Source: Chionoecetes opilio
Lineage: Eukaryota > Arthropoda > Malacostraca > Decapoda > Majidae
Reading direction: 5' to 3'
NCBI GenBank assembly: GCA_016584305.1
Contig: JACEEZ010007257.1
Span: forward strand, 158,501-222,500
DNA: 64,000 nucleotides
Each line of letters begins with the position of its first letter. Within the stretch, counting starts at the first letter, position 1. The notes under the pieces were generated by a model. It was not told the origin of the DNA. It made no database searches and saw only the letters and a list, made by a program, of their open reading frames with translations. Made by a program: the position numbers and the translations under genes. Shown piece after piece: positions 21,640-33,171 of the stretch.

Positions 21640-24132
21640 TTAAGAGGCAAAGCGTGTGCATTCAAGTGCGGCCTTTTTGCACTTGCAACGCTTCAGACAG
21701 CTCTTCTTGCACTTGCACGATACTAACTCATAGCAGGTGTGGGCTGCTTCGGGTAGCTTCGTCCAGTGTTGCTCGTACACCCACTCGTCATTCTTGACCC
21801 AGCCCCAGCTGGATGGAGGAGGCAGCTCTGGCGTTGGTAGCAGTGTTTGACCCCACACATGGCTTCCTTGGTAGGCCGCCCTCTTCACATGCTCCTCCAG
21901 AGCTGCCTTGGTTGGCGGGATCAGCTGCACGTTGTTCTTCTTCGCAAAGAGTTTCTTCCGAGCCTTGTTAATGTCCTTGCACGTGCTGGTTCTGTCATAG
22001 AGCAATATGACGAACCTCTCGATGGTGTGCATGACATCGTCTGGTGTGCCACTTGGTGCAGAGGATAGCTTCAGCAGTGCGTCTGTAAGTGCTGGCAGAA
22101 CGGTCCAGATTGTCCAGGCAGTCTTCTTACCACTGTCCAGCAAAGCTAGATACAGTGTCACACCCAGTCAGAGCGTGAAACATAGGGAGTGCCTGTGCCT
22201 TCTCTGGTCCTAGGCCAGCTGCTATTTCGTGGGCTGCCAGGTACCGAAAACTCTTCCCAGTGCCAAATGCTAGCCACAGTTCATCTTCTGGTTGCAGTCC
22301 CTGGGCCACTGATGCAGCCAACACCACGACATCGGTGTCAACTGTCTTGAGCAGTATCTTGTGGTGACCATGGTTGGCTGTATGGGATGCATGCAACAAC
22401 ATTCGAGTGTCAGCTTCTTCGTGGTTGCATGGGGCGAGCAAGGCCAGGTCTTGCAGCGGTGGCTTGCTCAGGACTGCATCTCCATCAGTGATAACCAGCT
22501 GCTTGTCATCCTGGTCAAACCACTCGAAGATAGCTTCTGATAGGAACTTGAACAGCTCGGTCTAGTTGGTGTCCACTAGGAGGAAGTTCTGCCAGTTTCC
22601 AGGTATAACTGCTGCTCCGACCACGCGTCTACGCACTCCTTTTCCACGCTTTGAGCTTGCACTGCCTTTCAGTGAATCAGCAATGTAGCGGTCCCAGACA
22701 AGGTCCAGGCGTGACACAGTCTGAAGCTTTGTTGACAGGTACGGTATGAAGACATCCTGGGCATAGTCATCAAAGTTCTTGGCTACCGCAGGCTTCAGCA
22801 TCTGGACAATGACTGCCCCATCAAGAACTAGGCAGGTGGTATCAGGAGCCTCTGATTGGGCATTGGAGAAATATTTCAAAGCATTTGAGGAGATCACTAG
22901 GAGTACCTAGACGGAGACTTTCTCCATCGGAGAGAGCTGGAGGACACGCTTGATTCTCATGACGAAAGAACTCTTCAAGGTTTCTATCCCTCGTCTGGCA
23001 ACCAATGTAGAGCCGTGAGAAAAGTGCCACGTCGTTCCTGAGAGAGGCCAGCTGCTGTTTCCCTTTGCTCACACTTCTCGGGGTGGAAGTGCTGAACACC
23101 TTCAGCTTGTTCCGACGAATTGCATCATCAATTGGCTTCGTCCTTTCCACTAGGCAGTCTCTGGTGAAAGCCTGGAACTGCTCTTGGCCAATCTTCTTCA
23201 CATTCCTGACAGTCTCAACTGCAGCAGGATCTGCAATTTCTTTTGTGTCAAGGACAATCAGATCCATGCTCTCTTCCACAAAGGGGTTGCCAAGCTCTTC
23301 CATGACACTGACAAGGGCGCAGACATCCTTGGCGAAAGAGGTCTGCACACTTGGTGTCTGGTCGTGATGACGTGTGTCCTCTCGCCTCCCCCAGTGTTGA
23401 TGGCCATCTTGGAACTCTTCTATGGCCCTGGCAACTTCTGGCCCGGCAATCATCCAATGCCGCAGGGCAGTTGGGTTGTCAGTGAGGCCGACTACTCCAC
23501 CATCTCCTTTGATGCATGCGTTATTTTGTTAATGCGCCTGGTCGATTGGGATCGAAGAGAACACGTTCTTCGTCTTCCGTAGAGTGAAGTTGCCAGCCCT
23601 AAATTCTCTGTCTACATCTGGGTGCTTCATTGGGAGCGCAACCATGTCCCTCAGATGAACAGGAACCCACCTGGCATAATGTGTGTGGTCTAAGGCATGG
23701 AACCATGGGACCAGTTCCGTCAGGGCATCAAGGTGCATCGTGAATGAAGCCTGCCGCAGAGAACGCACGTAGACCAGTATACCAACATCTCTAGTTTCAG
23801 CACAGTTGCCCAGTACTGAAAGTTGGGAATGTCTTCTCCTCTCTGGTGACACCAGGCTTCGAACTCAGGCATGTCTTCTGCATCATCAAAATCTGTCATA
23901 CAGTGGAGTTCATACGCACGGTGTTGCAGGATGTGCAGTACCGCTGCAGTGATTTGGTGAACTCTTCTTGTGCGGGTGACGTGGGCAGCTCGCAGGAAGG
24001 AGTCGGCTGTCCCTGGCGTTGCAATCTCAGCTTGAACCAAGGCTTGTACCCAGCCACTTCCTCGCAGCCAGTCGCCCAGCATCTTCAGGGCGACTATCTC
24101 GATGTGGAGCCCACCAAACATCACTACCATCT
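21640..24132 (-). pseudogene. Transposase-like / XPG-FEN1-like nuclease gene, copy 2 (disrupted)
   Basis: Collinear with copy 1 from its GVFHTLCSF block onward: GGLHIEIVALKMLGDWLRGS; the HYARWVPVHLRDM and FSSIPIDQAH blocks; a long linker; HEEADTRMLLH; VDTDVVVL; HALTGCDTVSSFAG then GKKTAW; and a C-terminal ELVSCKCKKSCLKRCKCKKA CXC motif. Breaks: frameshift near 23770, in-frame TAA 23529-23531, frameshift near 22880, in-frame TAG 22562-22564, frameshift near 22140, and loss of frame near 21660. The AFDNID half is absent; sequence before 24132 ends in AAAAG, which could be a splice acceptor or a truncation point. Confidence 0.75.
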
Positions 24133-24709
24133 TTTAAGAATATATTTAATGGCTAACTATTTTATTATTTTATAAATTTGAAAAAAGTTCCTTTACTTGA
24201 ATAGTTACTGTAACACAATATATCAGGCAAGGAAATTAACTAGAGAGTAGAGCTCTTACATTAAAGAACTAACACGCGAAATAAAGTTCCGAGCGGTGAC
24301 GCACGTTATACAAGCTTACGTCAAGTAGGTATAGGTATAGGTGAATATATCTTCTGCTGTAATTTACAAAACAACACAGTTTCGGGGTACTACGGATATA
24401 AGACTATTATTAATTACAGTGTCTAAACATTACAATGACCTTTTCTTTCTAAATTAAGACATGAGATTGGCGGAAGCATCGACTATAACTCATTTTATTG
24501 GTCTCTGTAGAATCACAACACAGCCACTCGATGAGCCATTTTTCGTGCCTGTTTTAAACGTACTAAACAAATGCGTGTTGCCATACCAATCGAGAGGGAA
24601 TTTTTAGAGAGAAACCCGAGATAATACAAATGTTCTGTAAACATTACTATACATGTGTCTTAACCCTCGCATAGTGCCTATTTACATGGATTTTCGGTGA
24701 ACACTCTAA

Positions 24710-24964
24710 GGCCCGTACCGAGAGTCATGATGAAGGTGGAGCGACAACCTTCGTCGACTGAGGAAGGTTACCACAAAAGGGATATTTTTCGGAACGAAGA
24801 GCAGCGACGAAGGTCGGGACGAAGACACGGGTACCCCCGTGTCTTCGTGCCGACCTTCGACCGTCGTCGCTGCTCTTCGTTCCGAAAAATATCCCTTGTG
24901 TGGTAACCTTCCTCAGTCGACGAAGGTTGTCGCTCAACCTTCATCATGACTCTCGGTACGGGCC
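24710..24964. mobile_element. 255-bp fold-back MITE, TAA target duplication
   Basis: Arms of about 120 nt starting GGCCCGTACCGAGAGTCATG and ending in the reverse complement, meeting near 24837 at GGGTACCCC. TAA flanks both sides (24707-24709, 24965-24967). Arms are nearly perfect with a few mismatches. The TAA duplication suits PIF/Harbinger. Open frames in both directions are mirror artefacts. Confidence 0.9.
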
Positions 24965-25133
24965 TAAGGTTTTGTAAAATTATAGTAACCGCTAGCGGCC
25001 ATTTTGAAAAATGGCTGCCACAGCCATCAGGGGCTGAATTTGACATGGCCCAATATCCAAATCTGTTCATAGTATGATAATCTACTAGTGTGCCAAATTT
25101 GGTGCTTTCCTCACAAAATGCACAATTGTTATG

Positions 25134-25310
25134 ACATATTTAGCTTAGGCGCCGTACTAATAGGCTCTATGCTATCATCTCTTTTTCTAACATTATTAAC
25201 GCAACACTGTAATGTATCTCTTGCATACAGCGCAACTCCTCCACCTCTCCTTCGTAGCCTGTCCTTGTGAAATGACTTATTAGAACTAGATGCTCTTACC
25301 TATGTCAGAA
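25134..25310 (-). pseudogene. LINE endonuclease fragment (5' continuation of 19813-21225)
   Basis: The minus strand reads RLRRRGGGVALYARDTLQC, a standard segment of the LINE apurinic-type endonuclease, up to the junction with the inserted element. Same frame family as the piece on the other side. Confidence 0.75.
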
Positions 25311-26295
25311 ATCACAAAATACATAAATCACAAGGTCCACATATAATGACTTTCCTGTTTAATGACATATACGACAACAAAATTCATACATTACAACCAT
25401 TAGCCTTACTCCCGTGTGAATTACCACCTAAAATGAAGGGCAACAAAATATATATATTACGAATATTACAAGTTTTGTCTCAAATAAAGCCGCCAAATTG
25501 AGGTTATTTCTTTTAACCGCTAGAGCGCTCTGTCTGCGCGCCACGGGTGACCCGCAGCAGGCTTGGAATAACCTCCTTATATTGAGAGTTCTTGCCCAGA
25601 TGACGCACTTCTTGACATCTCTCTCTTAGATTTCATTTTAACGCCTTTTTTTATAGACGAAATCAATTATTTGCATGATAATCAAGCAATTAAAATTTAC
25701 CTGTTTCATAAGTTGGTTACTCTCCGATCAGTTTTTGACAATTTTTCGTCTTGCCAGGTTTTATTTTCTTAATTTTATAATTGACTGTTTGACTGCTAAT
25801 TAGATCGTTAAATAAACTATTTGATTAATATGTATGTATTATAGTGAACATGAATATTGTACTCTACGGTATATATAAGTAAGGGAAGTCAAAGGCACTT
25901 TGACAGATTTCTTTCTACGTCCTGTAGGTAGGTAGGTAGTATTTTCTGATTTCATTACTTCATATGAAATTGATCGAATGATTAATATATTGACATATAT
26001 AGTAATAAATAAAAAGCACTAGCTACGGTACCTAGGTTATAATCATTTGTGTTAAGAGATAGATAAGCCTAAGAACAATTTGGTCTATGGATAATATGTT
26101 TGTTACAATTTTTTTCTCAGGCATGTTTTCTGATTTCTGAATCTGAATCCTTTATGACATGAAAATTGGCTGTTCATTTTTATTGATGATAAAGCGGTAT
26201 GAGTTTCGAATGGCATTATGGTGCGATGTGCAAATGATAACTAATTTTCTAATATATATCAGTCACAAACTGTAACAGTAGGTTAACAGTTTACT
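25311..26295. other. AT-rich non-coding, no recognisable feature
   Basis: I see only short GTAG repeats near 25927-25940 and AT-rich sequence. No coding motif or element ends. Confidence 0.35.
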
Positions 26296-26876
26296 GTACG
26301 TATAGATAACACTAAAGTCGCCAGGACAACGTTTTTTTTCGATGTACAGACGTCTGGTGGCGTTAATACTTACATTTCTACATCAATGATTTCAGGAAAG
26401 TTAGAAGGGGCTATCTGGAGAGTCTGTGTCATTTTGTGTCTTCATCTGTGTCTTATTAGGGCTATAAATGAACAAATACCAAAATAAAAACCGAGTGGCG
26501 ACATTGGTAACGGGCTACACTAGAGTACTTTGAATAATATGTATCTCTTATACAGAGACCCTATAGGCTACACTAAGGTCGCCAGCTAGTGTTTATGTTC
26601 TGAGTGTCCTCCCACGTACCGTCGTCGTCGCCCGAAAAAAAACCGAGTAGTGAAATTTGAAATCGTATAATTATAACCTACGTGTACTACTTGCAGATAC
26701 AAAGCATAAAACAACACTGAAACAGGGTATAGATTATACAGTCATGATATAAACTACTGTGTATCATTTTCAGTAGCACATACAAATTAGTAGTGATGCT
26801 ATATTTCGTAATATATAGCGCCTGGCGACATTAGTGCAGGTGGCGACTATCTATAGTGTTACAAATTATCTACGGT
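26296..26876. mobile_element. MITE with terminus GTAGATAACA...GTCGCCA, copy 1
   Basis: The left end CGTATAGATAACACTAAAG and right end AATTATCTACGGTAT are diverged versions of the termini at 27279 and 29012. The interior ATTTTGTGTCTTCATCTGTG is shared with the other copies. Confidence 0.6.
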
Positions 26877-26984
26877 ATATGTGAAACAGCATAACTGTAA
26901 GTTATTAACAAACATATATGATACATCCGATGCCAATAATAGGCCAGTTCCATTCAAAGTGTGTAAAAGTAGGTAAAGAGGGGG

Positions 26985-27282
26985 CATACGCTATGCTGCG
27001 CGTGGCCTCGGTGCTCATCTCCGTCACATCAGCGCACGCCTACCTAGCTTGAGCCTGTGGGTGAGAACCCGAAACCACGAGACACAGGGCTAGTGTGACA
27101 TCCGGGTTAGCACAGTTACCTTCTCCAGGTTTCCCCAAGTATGCATTTATAAACCCTGAAAGGGAGGAAGAACAGCTGTACGGTAGCTGTTTTGGCTGGT
27201 CGCCGACTTGCCCAGCTCTGGCCCGGATTCGAACCAGCAGGTCCCGCAGATTCGTAGCTACATAGGCGCGCTATCCACTACC
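26985..27282 (-). repeat. tRNA-derived SINE (minus strand)
   Basis: Reverse complement of 27187-27282 gives TGGATAGCGCG as A box and GGTTCGAATCC as B box with a plausible anticodon stem between. The body extends toward 26985. Intact internal promoter boxes but no 3' tail recognised. Confidence 0.6.
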
Positions 27283-27598
27283 GTAGATAACAGTGAAGTC
27301 GCCAGTTCTACGTTTCTTTGTTATTTACAGACGTGTGGTGGCGTTAATACTTACATTTCTACATCCATGATTTCAGGATGTTAGAAGGGTCTATCTGGAA
27401 AGTCTGTGTCATTTTGTGTCTTCATCTGTGTCATATTAGGGCTATAAATGAACAAATTACAAAAATAAAACCGAGTGGCGACCTCACTATACCTACTACA
27501 GTAAAGTCGCCAGCTAATATTTTAACCCAACAGTTGAGTCGCCACTCTGGGGAATTCAGGGAAATTAGAGGTAAAGTAAAACAAGTCTATATATATTA

Positions 27599-28510
<912 letters not shown>

Positions 28511-29011
28511 TTAGCTGCGGAAGATGCTTGGATATATAAAAATTCCTCTGCCAACGTGAAAATAAATTCTATTCAAGTTTGAAAGATCCGGCAAGTCTGC
28601 GTCCTGTCGCCCGAAAAGCTACTGTTTACTGCCTGTCATCGCGCGAAGAAAAACGTGAGAAGAAAAATGCGCAACAGTTATATTTGCAGATACAAAGCAT
28701 AAAACAACGCTGAAACAGGGTAGATTATACAGTCATGATATAAACTACTGTGTATCATCTTCAGTGGCACATAAAAATCAGTAGTGATGCTATAATTCGT
28801 AATATTTGGCGGCTGGCGACATGACTGCAGGTGGCGACTTTACTGTTATCTACGGTAGCATTCGCCAAAGAAATAACTTCTATACCTACCTACGTTAATG
28901 GTATTTTAGCATCTTTACCAGTAATTCTTTTTTTTTCTTTTCATTGGTAATTAACTTAATATAAAGCCACATACTTAAATGTTGCCTGAGTCTCGCCTCC
29001 GTGCTGTACCG

Positions 29012-29491
29012 TACCGTAGATAACAGTGAAGTCGCCACCTGCAGTGAAGTCGCCAGGCGCCAAATATTACGAATTATAGCATCACTACTGATTTTTATGT
29101 GCCACTGAAGATGATACACAGTAGTTTATATCATGACTGTATAATCTACCCTGTTTCAGCGTTGTTTTATGCTTTGTAGCTGCAAGTATATACGGTTTCA
29201 AATTTCGCTACGCATTTTTTTTCGGGCGACGACGACCGCGGTACGACACTCAGTAAATAAACACTAGATGGCGACTCTACTGTTGGTAGCCACTTTGTAG
29301 ATATTTTTGTCATTTGTTCATTTATAGCCATACTATGACACAGATGAAGACACAAAATGACACAGACTCTCCAGATAGCCCCTTCTAACTTTCCTGAAAT
29401 CATGGATGTAGAAATGTAAGTATTAACGCCACCACGCGTCTGTAAACAGAAAAAAAAGTTGTCCTGGCGACTTAAATGTTATCTACCGTAG
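29012..29491. mobile_element. MITE with terminus CCGTAGATAAC, copy 3
   Basis: Starts TACCGTAGATAACAGTGAAG and ends TGTTATCTACCGTA, about 480 bp. Its interior is the reverse complement of the copy-1 interior (CACAGATGAAGACACAAAAT). Confidence 0.75.
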
Positions 29492-30208
29492 GCTACTACC
29501 GTAGATAACAATAGGCGTATTTTGTGACTACATTACAAAGCAGAATTATACTTATTTAAGCTCCGCCCACTAATTTTCTACTCTTTTGCGTGTACAGAAA
29601 AAGGACCAGATACACTCTCTCGAGTAAAATTATACTTTTCTTGGGAAAAATATACTCTTTTGGGTGTGGGTGGTCCTTTCAAGAGCCTGGCCAATCAGAT
29701 CGCGCGCATGAGAAAATCTTATCAGACCTCCTCCCGTAAATGTTTCTGTTTTCCTTTAATTCTCATCCAATTCAACATTCATTACATGCGCACGACATGC
29801 AAAGGATACTGTATTTAATTAGGAGTAGGTAAGGAGTAGTAAGGAGTAGAGTAAGTGACTCTTAACAGGTAAGAAGTCACAAATATTAAAATTCTCCAGC
29901 GACGTCTGGAACAATTTTTCCAATCCCTCGAATCTTTCAATGCGTCCGAATCTTCGTTGATGCTTGCTGGCTTAGCACCAAAACTGGTGTATTATTGCTA
30001 TAGTATAGTCAAATACTTAAATATATTCATGAGTGATATTACATTTGCAATAGAAATGTATAAATTTGGTATATATGTTATATCACACAAAAAGAAAGCC
30101 TTTTAGAGAACCTATCGCAGGGCACGAATACGAACATTTCATCAGTCTGATTCAGCTCCAACACGGTAGGAAGCCTCTCCAAGACTATAACACACCCGTA
30201 CGTGTACG

Positions 30209-30450
30209 TTGTGTGTAACCCACCACACACCCACCACCACCCACCCACCCACCACCCGCCCACCACACACCCACCACACACCCATCACACACCCACCCAC
30301 CACACGCCCATCACACATCCGCCCACCACACACCTACCACCACCCACCACCCGCCCACCACACACCCACCACACACCCACCCACCACACGCCCATCATAC
30401 ATCCGCCCACCACACACCTACACACACCCGCCCACCACACACCCGCCCAT
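30209..30450. repeat. CACCCACCACA minisatellite in element P
   Basis: Irregular CCACCACACACCCACCC-type units. His/Pro/Thr frames through it are artefacts. Its reverse-complement counterpart is at 33700-34165. Confidence 0.9.
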
Positions 30451-30929
30451 GGATGTTAAACGGGGGAGATGCACTGGAGGATGAATCACAACCAGCATTC
30501 ATCTAGGTTTAGGCAAAGAATAATTGGTGAAACGTAGATGTAGGTACACGTATAGCCTACACACGTACAGGTCCATGAAAGCATTAAACATCCTCGACGC
30601 ACATCGTGAAATGGCTGTTTAGCAAATAGATATTCAAATAACAGTTTCATAGCGCCCTAAACATTTCTGTTTAATATCAAGTCCATCTATAGAGTTAGAA
30701 AACAATGCTAGGCCATTCTAAGAGCTCAAAACAATTAGATATCGATGTGTAATACAGACAATCACGCTACTACTCTTTGCTGTGCCTTCAATAATTTCAA
30801 CCTTAACGATATTCCTTGAGCCTCTGTAAGAGGTAATGAAGACGACACTTTTACTCTCGGCAACATCTAGAAAGGGCTTTGGCAGCGCTACAATCGTATT
30901 TTGTGATGGCAAGCAGGGGCGGAGCTTAA

Positions 30930-32203
30930 AGTAATCGTCCAGACCATTTCATCATTCCTGATTTAATGCAATCAAATCATAGCCATTAACGAGTATATCA
31001 ACAACACGTCGTCACTTTTTGTATCCAGTCAGCCGTTTTTAAATAATCCGCAATCAAAATCTGCAAATTCCCCGAGTTTTCAAAACGCTCTCAAGGTTTG
31101 CAGACGCTCAGGCTCAGGCTCGGTGACGTACCATCAGGGAGGCTCATCTTCCCGCGCTGATCAGAGAGGCACGTAAACACAGAGATAAATATAGTACTTA
31201 AAGATATTTGGGTGTTTTTGATAGATTTTTTTTGCTATATGCCACATGCATGCATCCTTTATGGGTGCAGCAAGACAGCTGTGCCTTTCGAGAAAAGTTT
31301 GCACACGGAAAGGAGTGGCGTGTGTAGGGTGATACACGTCTATAGTGTGTTGGGGCGAGCAGTTGTGTTGAGAAACGGCGCCCCCCCGTAAGACTGACTC
31401 AGTCCAACACTATACCAGACCAGGTGGCCCTGTTAGACAGGGACGCCAGGACTGGCAGCAGCGGTGGACCACCACGACTGTGAGGCTTTGCCTCTTAACA
31501 AGACCAAGTAAACCAGTTGTGGAGTGGGCCTGCCCTGCGGTGAGAGACCCTGTGTTGGTGTGGCTGTCACACTTTCTGCCTTCCCGCCCGCATATTTTCC
31601 AACTCTATGCTGTAGTTAATGCTAGTATGTGGTTTCCGAGTAATGACGTTTGACTGTAGCTCCAAAACTAACCATAGGATTTTCTCGAAAGTACCTTCAT
31701 TGTGATTCCCACACACCCATGGTTTAACCTTATTTACCAATCCATGTTTTGGAGAAGTGCCAGGTCCTCCTGCTGAACCTCAGGCTCTGCTAACACCTGT
31801 TCATCCACCTCGTACTCGGGCTCAAACATAGGATTCCATGACAATCTGAGGTTCGTTTTCCTCATAGTATACGTGACCAGCGTCATTTCTTTCGGTGTCA
31901 GATTGAGCATCGTTCTCTAGATGTCACAGCGACAGATTCACTGTCTGACACCGAAGTACAATCGCTCATCATAACATTTGCAGACAGGTGTCAGACAGAG
32001 TGTCTGCGGGCGTCCCTGTTCTGACGTCATCAATAACAGTCGTAGCCCTGTTGGAGGGAAGATTTTTTTTTTCGCGCGCTTTTTACAAAAGTCGTGTTTT
32101 TACGGAAATAAGGCCTGGAAATCAATTATTTTTGGTGGATTAGGTGTTTTGAATGTACATTCAACATAATTCGGCAAAAAAAATTTGGGTCTGGACGATT
32201 ACT
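30930..32203. mobile_element. TTAA-family transposon, copy D (inside element P)
   Basis: TTAA at 30926-30929 and 32204-32207, termini AGTAATCGTCCAGACC and GGTCTGGACGATTACT. Empty sites GGCGGAGCTTAAATAAG at 35368-35384 and, reversed, near 33215 prove the TTAA duplication. The interior 31300-32040 is unlike copies A-C; 31644-31720 is repeated near 32720-32800. Confidence 0.92.
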
Positions 32204-32340
32204 TTAAATAAGTATAATTCTACTCCGAAAGGACACTACAAAATACGCCTAATATAGTCGCCACCTGCAGTAATGTCACCAGGCGCTATATATTACGAAT
32301 TATAGCATCACTACTGATTTTTATGTGCCACTGAAAATTA

Positions 32341-32818
32341 TAGCTATGGAATTAATAAGTCTATTCTTTTTATTATGGTCAAAATGCACTAAAGTACTAA
32401 ATGGTACTTATGGTACTAAATGCACTTCAATGCGTCCGAACCTTTGTTAAGACTTGTGGCAAGCACGATAAAACTTGTATTTTGGCCATAATACACTAAA
32501 ATAATAAACAATCTCTTTAGTAATAGTTATAATTACTTTAAAAATGCAATGTAACTGGTACATTTGTCATAACTTACACAGGAATGTCACCCAAAAAATG
32601 TACATAATGGATATACGAACACCTCCACAGTCCTCCAGAGAGGCGAGGTGAGGTGCTCTGAGGTGCTCTCAGGGTTCCTCATGCGTTCGCCGATTTCGGC
32701 AGCCGGCGGCCCTCTACACATGGCTGTAGCTCCGAAACTAACCACAGGATTTTCTTGAAAATAACCTCATTGTGATTCCCACACAAAGTTAACCTGCGTC
32801 AAGTCAATCAAGCCCTTT
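32341..32818. other. Non-coding with a dispersed repeat
   Basis: No gene. 32720-32800 (GCTCCGAAACTAACCACAGG ... GTGATTCCCACACA) matches 31650-31720 inside copy D. Confidence 0.5.
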
Positions 32819-32852
32819 CCTAACCTAACCTAACCTAACCTAACCTAACCTA
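32819..32852. repeat. Interstitial telomere-type (CCTAA)n
   Basis: Six to seven uninterrupted TAACC units, the complement of the arthropod telomere unit TTAGG. Confidence 0.9.
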
Positions 32853-33171
32853 TAGCGGTCTGCCGAAAAGGGCGAACGCCTGGAAATTTGAGGCAGGAGC
32901 AGAAAAGAGAAAAGAGGAGAAGAGAAAAAAAAGGGAAGAGAAAGAAGGGTTAATATGGAGGAGAGTTTCACGTACGCTACAGACCTTACTACTCACGAAT
33001 TCAAAATTTTTTTGGCTCAGTATACTGTACACTACTACTCTACTTGCGCTCAATAAAAAAATAAAAAAATAAAAATAATAATATTTTGTGGTTAAGGTTA
33101 GGTTAGTTTTCTTTAAAACCTGTAAGGTTAGGTTAGGTTGGGTTAGGTTAGGTTAGGTTGGGTTAGGTTAG

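Larger units (their letters stand above)
21226..25133. mobile_element. 3.9-kb inverted-repeat element carrying the nuclease gene (Academ-like?)
   Basis: About 170 bp at 21242-21410 (CATAACAATTGTGC ... CAAAATGGCCGCTAGCGG) is repeated in reverse at 24970-25133. The left end extends a further 16 bp (CAGTGGGGCAACTTAG) that the right end lacks. LINE coding sequence runs off both sides and matches across the gap, so the unit inserted as a block. The interior holds nuclease gene copy 2 on the minus strand. No clear target duplication. Confidence 0.75.
29513..32250. mobile_element. Element P: terminus AGGCGTATTTTGTG, AAT target duplication
   Basis: It starts AGGCGTATTTTGTG and ends ACAAAATACGCCT, with AAT on both sides (29510-29512, 32251-32253). 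Both ends carry AGCTCCGCC/GGCGGAGCT subterminal blocks. It contains a C-rich minisatellite and TTAA copy D. It is largely the reverse of element Q (33172-34891). No coding sequence recognised. Confidence 0.8.
29494..32340. mobile_element. MITE with terminus CCGTAGATAAC, copy 4 (split by a larger element)
   Basis: CTACCGTAGATAACA at 29496 is the left end; the continuation TAGTCGCCACCTGCAGTAAT begins at 32254, beyond the 29513-32250 insertion, and fades near 32340. Confidence 0.65.

Noticed and set aside
24697..25070. Open frames on both strands at the fold-back element
   Set aside because: They mirror each other through the palindrome and lack homology to anything else here.
30202..30484. His/Pro/Thr-rich frame
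   Set aside because: Translation of the CACCC minisatellite; the reverse frames at 33645-34337 are likewise artefacts.
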